Shown: positions 62,934 to 64,000 of the stretch, one piece after another
Numbering within the stretch: the first letter of the stretch is position 1
Layout: each line of letters begins with the position of its first letter
Assembly (NCBI RefSeq): GCF_012273895.1
Contig: NC_052119.1
Coordinates: 2,356,001-2,420,000 of the forward strand
DNA from: Zerene cesonia
Lineage: Eukaryota; Arthropoda; Insecta; Lepidoptera; Pieridae
Length of the DNA: 64,000 bases
Direction of reading: 5' to 3'
Program-made: the position numbers and the translations under genes
The notes under the pieces: model-generated
Database searches by the model: none
Told to the model about the DNA's origin: nothing
The model's input: the letters and a program-made list of their open reading frames with translations, nothing else

Positions 62934-62970
62934 TACTAGCTTTTACCGACGGCTTCGCATGCATTAAAGT
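62934..62970 (+). repeat. RTE-type head fragment
   Basis: 'actagcttttaccgacggct' then 'tcgcatgcatt' is the head of the RTE-type repeat; the tail is not recognisable. Confidence 0.5.
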
Positions 62971-63394
62971 CAGAGTAATATGGTTGCCCTTCCCTGATTT
63001 AAGACACAGAAAAGAACTTAATTCGATTTTGTAATTATTTTATTATTTCGTATATTTCGTATAATAAAACCTGTAAAAATTTTGCAAATTGTCTCATGAA
63101 TTTCCATTCCCTCTTCTAGGAGCAGGGGAAAATTTCCAAAGAATTAATTAGGCAGGTTTATTCGCAATCAGATAATCAGACAAAATAATACTGACCATTG
63201 GTTTGAGATTTATAAATCATCCATATTGCATAGGACATGAAATAGGAATTACTCTTTTCTTAAAATGTTTAATGTACAGATATGATCTAGTTACCTTTTT
63301 ATTATATGTATTCAGAAATAACGAGTAAAAACACGTAGTACCTACATATTTTTTTTTGATACAGTACTTTTATATATATTGTCGTGGAGCGAAG

Positions 63395-63470
63395 TGACGA
63401 ATGTGTTAAGTTGTAAATGAACCACTACACAAGTCCAGCGAGCGAAGCGAGCATGGCGCGGCAGTGACTA
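63395..63470 (+). repeat. Repeat fragment with 'agcgagcgaagcgagc'
   Basis: 'gtggagcgaagtgacgaatg' followed by 'ccagcgagcgaagcgagcat' and 'ggcgcggcagtg' is a GC-rich motif often found near the 3' end of dispersed lepidopteran elements. Class unknown. Confidence 0.4.
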
Positions 63471-63530
63471 CCTACTCGTATATGGCATTTCTCACACAAA
63501 CAGGGGAAAACTATGGTTTTCAAAGACTTG

Positions 63531-63574
63531 ATTGCATGTTAATTGTGTATCAAGATACAAAATTAACATGCAAT
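63531..63574. repeat. Near-perfect 44-base palindrome
   Basis: The 21-base arms 63531-63551 and 63554-63574 are reverse complements with one mismatch, with only two bases (aa) between. Arm ends read attgcatgttaattg and caattaac-like atgcaat. The structure could extrude as a cruciform, or be a foldback transposon remnant. Confidence 0.75.
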
Positions 63575-63956
63575 GCAATGCAAATTTCAGCTTAATTACA
63601 ACTACATTATTTTTCAGTGATCAAACATTGTCTGTTATATTTAAGGTAGTTTTAAACAAAGTCCTAACTTAAAACAAGGGTTCAAGCGAATGATTAAACC
63701 GAACCAACCCAATTAGGTTTAAATAATGCCTTCAGCTAAAGACACTACACACTGTTTTTTGTAGTCAAAAATGCTTTGTCCAGTTATTAGATGACTGTAA
63801 CTATATATTTCAATCGAAACATGAATTGCACACAATAATTACATCTTGCTGTTACAATTAATATACTCGGTAAATAGTTTGTGAATAAGGTTCTGAAAGA
63901 ATGCCAAAATTATATTTTGCATAATGTATTGAAAAAATATATTAAAACTATTATAC

Positions 63957-63998
63957 AACAACAATATTCAAACAGCTGGAAGTTTGAATATTGTTGTT
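63957..63998. repeat. Perfect 17-bp inverted repeat at the window edge
   Basis: aacaacaatattcaaac (63957-63973) is the exact reverse complement of gtttgaatattgttgtt (63982-63998), loop agctggaa. The window ends two bases later, so a larger structure may continue outside. Confidence 0.75.
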
Positions 63999-64000
63999 AT

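Larger units (their letters stand above)
61137..64000. other. Region upstream of TMEM230
   Basis: Almost 2.9 kb without another coding gene. It should contain the TMEM230 promoter and first exon. Apart from that it holds a SINE, other repeats and two palindromes, listed separately. Confidence 0.5.

Overview
The window reads as insect nuclear DNA, most likely from a moth or butterfly. It is AT-rich, its genes are split by introns with GT-AG borders, and it carries many short interspersed repeats of kinds common in Lepidoptera (RTE-type LINE tails, tRNA-derived SINEs, non-autonomous Helitrons, a Jockey/CR1-type LINE fragment). No prokaryotic features (operons, CRISPR arrays, ribosome binding sites) are present. 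All gene models were built by hand from splice signals and reading-frame continuity. One 1000-base N run is an assembly gap.

Layout. Positions 1-8.2 kb hold a tandem cluster of three Plus-C type odorant-binding protein (OBP) genes on the + strand. The first is cut by the window edge, the second contains the gap in an intron, and the third is complete. From 8.6 to 13.6 kb a very large secreted serpin-family gene lies on the - strand, convergent with the third OBP gene. From 13.6 to about 51.4 kb I find no convincing host protein-coding gene. This stretch holds repeats (a 5'-truncated LINE at 23.5-24.5 kb, RTE-type tails, SINE pieces) and one CpG-rich island at 40.6-40.85 kb with a strong minus-strand splice donor at its edge. 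From 51.4 to 56.2 kb a MORN5 homologue runs on the + strand. From 57.0 to 60.5 kb DNAJC21 follows on the + strand, with a 70-bp hAT-type MITE in one intron and a 204-bp Helitron-like element in another. TMEM230 lies at 60.8-61.1 kb on the - strand, tail-to-tail with DNAJC21. The rest, to 64 kb, is repeats and two strong palindromes.

How the genes relate. The three OBPs share exon sizes and intron phase and clearly arose by tandem duplication. They would act as secreted carriers of small hydrophobic ligands. The serpin is secreted too, but lacks a normal inhibitory hinge. MORN5 (axonemal/sperm-associated in other animals), DNAJC21 (Hsp70 co-chaperone of 60S ribosome maturation) and TMEM230 (vesicle trafficking) are unrelated neighbours. 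I see no new multi-gene system. The most notable points are the highly modified serpin, two alternative last exons in MORN5, a palindromic two-way poly(A) signal between DNAJC21 and TMEM230, the two small transposons with clear ends, and the isolated CpG island.
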